Source: Gp6-AA40 sp036802945 (lineage in GTDB: Bacteria; Acidobacteriota; Vicinamibacteria; Vicinamibacterales; UBA2999). From it: a stretch of DNA of 64,000 nucleotides. A program made the position numbers and the translations under genes. The stretch's first letter is position 1; every line of letters starts with the position of its first letter. The notes beneath the pieces are model-generated. The model was not told the DNA's origin. It saw only the letters and a list, made by a program, of their open reading frames with translations, and did no database searches. This document shows, piece by piece, positions 63,634 through 64,000 of this stretch. The stretch is taken from positions 1-64,000 of the forward strand of contig DAIRVG010000002.1 in NCBI GenBank assembly GCA_036802945.1, written 5' to 3'.

Positions 63634-64000
63634 CACTTCTTTCCGGGACCCGGGACCCGGGACCCGGGATCCGAATCAGGGCTCGAGCGTTCCGGATCCC
63701 CGATCCCGGATCCCGGATCCCCGGTTGGATGCGGCAGCTCGCGGCCGACTGACGGCGCCAGCACGCCCGCTTTCACATAGGTGAACAGTTTGTCGCGCGT
63801 ATCGGTGATGTCGAGGTTCCTCATTGTCAGCTGCCCGATGCGATCCTGCGGCGTGAAGGCTGACTCGCCCTTTTCCATCGTGAGCCGCTCGGGTTTGTAC
63901 GTGAGGTTCGGGCTCGTCGTGTCGAGGATGGAGTAATCGTTGCCGCGACGCAGTTCGACGGTCACCTCGCCTGTGACCAGGCGCGACACCCACCGCTGGG
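63633..64000 (-). CDS. argG: Argininosuccinate synthase, 3' part only, with repeat-derived tail
   Basis: The last 121 codons of argG; the start is outside the window. The visible part has SILDTTSPNLTYKPERLTME and PQDRIGQLTMRNLDITDTRD, typical of the C-terminal domain. The enzyme joins citrulline and aspartate with ATP in arginine synthesis. The last ~28 residues (from about GDPGSGIGDPE) are low-complexity Gly/Pro/Ser/Asp coded by a GGGATCC/GGGACCC repeat and are unlikely in the family. The repeat carries the frame to a TGA that overlaps the next ATG. The upstream sequence cannot be seen. Confidence 0.9.
   Translation of the reverse strand, partial: QRWVSRLVTGEVTVELRRGNDYSILDTTSPNLTYKPERLTMEKGESAFTPQDRIGQLTMRNLDITDTRDKLFTYVKAGVLAPSVGRELPHPTGDPGSGIGDPERSSPDSDPGSRVPGPGKK
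63644..63724. repeat. GGGACCC/GGGATCC repeat array at the 3' end of argG
   Basis: Direct copies of CCCGGGA, GGGACCCGGGACC and CCCGGATCC occur on both sides of a ~27-base unique core, so the array is also palindromic. Translated on the minus strand it gives the Gly/Pro/Asp tail of argG. Similar arrays are frequent between genes in some acidobacterial assemblies (recalled, not checked). Confidence 0.8.

Overview
The window looks like a 64 kb scaffold from a high-GC Acidobacteriota genome, most likely a soil or sediment lineage near the Vicinamibacteria, and probably a metagenome assembly. The pointers are three Oar-like TonB-dependent receptors with an N-terminal carboxypeptidase-regulatory domain, two DUF6152 proteins, an alternative complex III pair (actA-actB), a split LigD, and many secreted cytochrome, cupin and beta-propeller proteins. 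Four runs of exactly 100 N (4393-4492, 20226-20325, 48640-48739, 61131-61230) are scaffold joins. They remove the ends or the middle of five genes. I found no rRNA, tRNA, CRISPR array, transposase or phage gene.

Layout. 1-5.9 kb: actB-actA on the minus strand, a plant-type D-amino-acid transaminase homologue, and a secreted monoheme protein. 5.9-9.2 kb: a transplanted copy of a TonB-receptor promoter, leader and signal peptide, followed by a secreted protein plus DUF6152 operon, a lipoprotein gene broken by an in-frame TGA, another lipoprotein and a second DUF6152 gene. 9.3-12.1 kb: a LigD polymerase/ligase pair, a small membrane protein and a small secreted HExxH protein. 12.4-20.8 kb: an FAD oxidoreductase, a Gly-rich secreted protein, a LuxR/TPR regulator, cupin, DinB, PIG-L deacetylase, PLP decarboxylase and a DUF4440 lipoprotein. 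21-30.9 kb: two convergent TonB receptors, a lipoprotein and a large winged-helix/ATPase/TPR regulator. 30.9-36 kb: small proteins, a thioesterase, and an operon of secreted VOC, secreted cupin and a small alpha/beta-barrel protein.

36-46.4 kb: an RsbU-RsbW/RsbV partner-switching module, glutaminase, a secreted metzincin-like protease with ten FDPGGG-type repeats, and a zinc-ribbon Ser/Thr kinase with TPRs. 46.6-52.2 kb: two paralogous secreted monoheme/beta-propeller proteins in opposite orientation around a small cytochrome c and a cupin. 52.2-58 kb: phosphatidylserine synthase, a double SnoaL protein, an MBL-fold hydrolase and a third TonB receptor. 58-64 kb: an octaheme cytochrome with a small membrane protein, two tandem NHL-propeller proteins, an FMN reductase and the 3' end of argG.

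How the parts fit. The cell appears to be an aerobic or facultative respirer (alternative complex III, several c-type cytochromes) that scavenges polymers or peptides through TonB receptors and secreted enzymes, with stress control by partner switching and Ser/Thr phosphorylation. Several families of short palindromic repeats sit at gene ends. One has lengthened argG, and a duplicated promoter-leader block has been joined to an unrelated operon. The best candidates for undescribed biology are the heme-propeller cluster at 46.6-52.1 kb, the repeated promoter/leader at 5.9 and 20.9 kb, the possible histidine-brace DUF6152 proteins, and the metzincin with its repeat linker.
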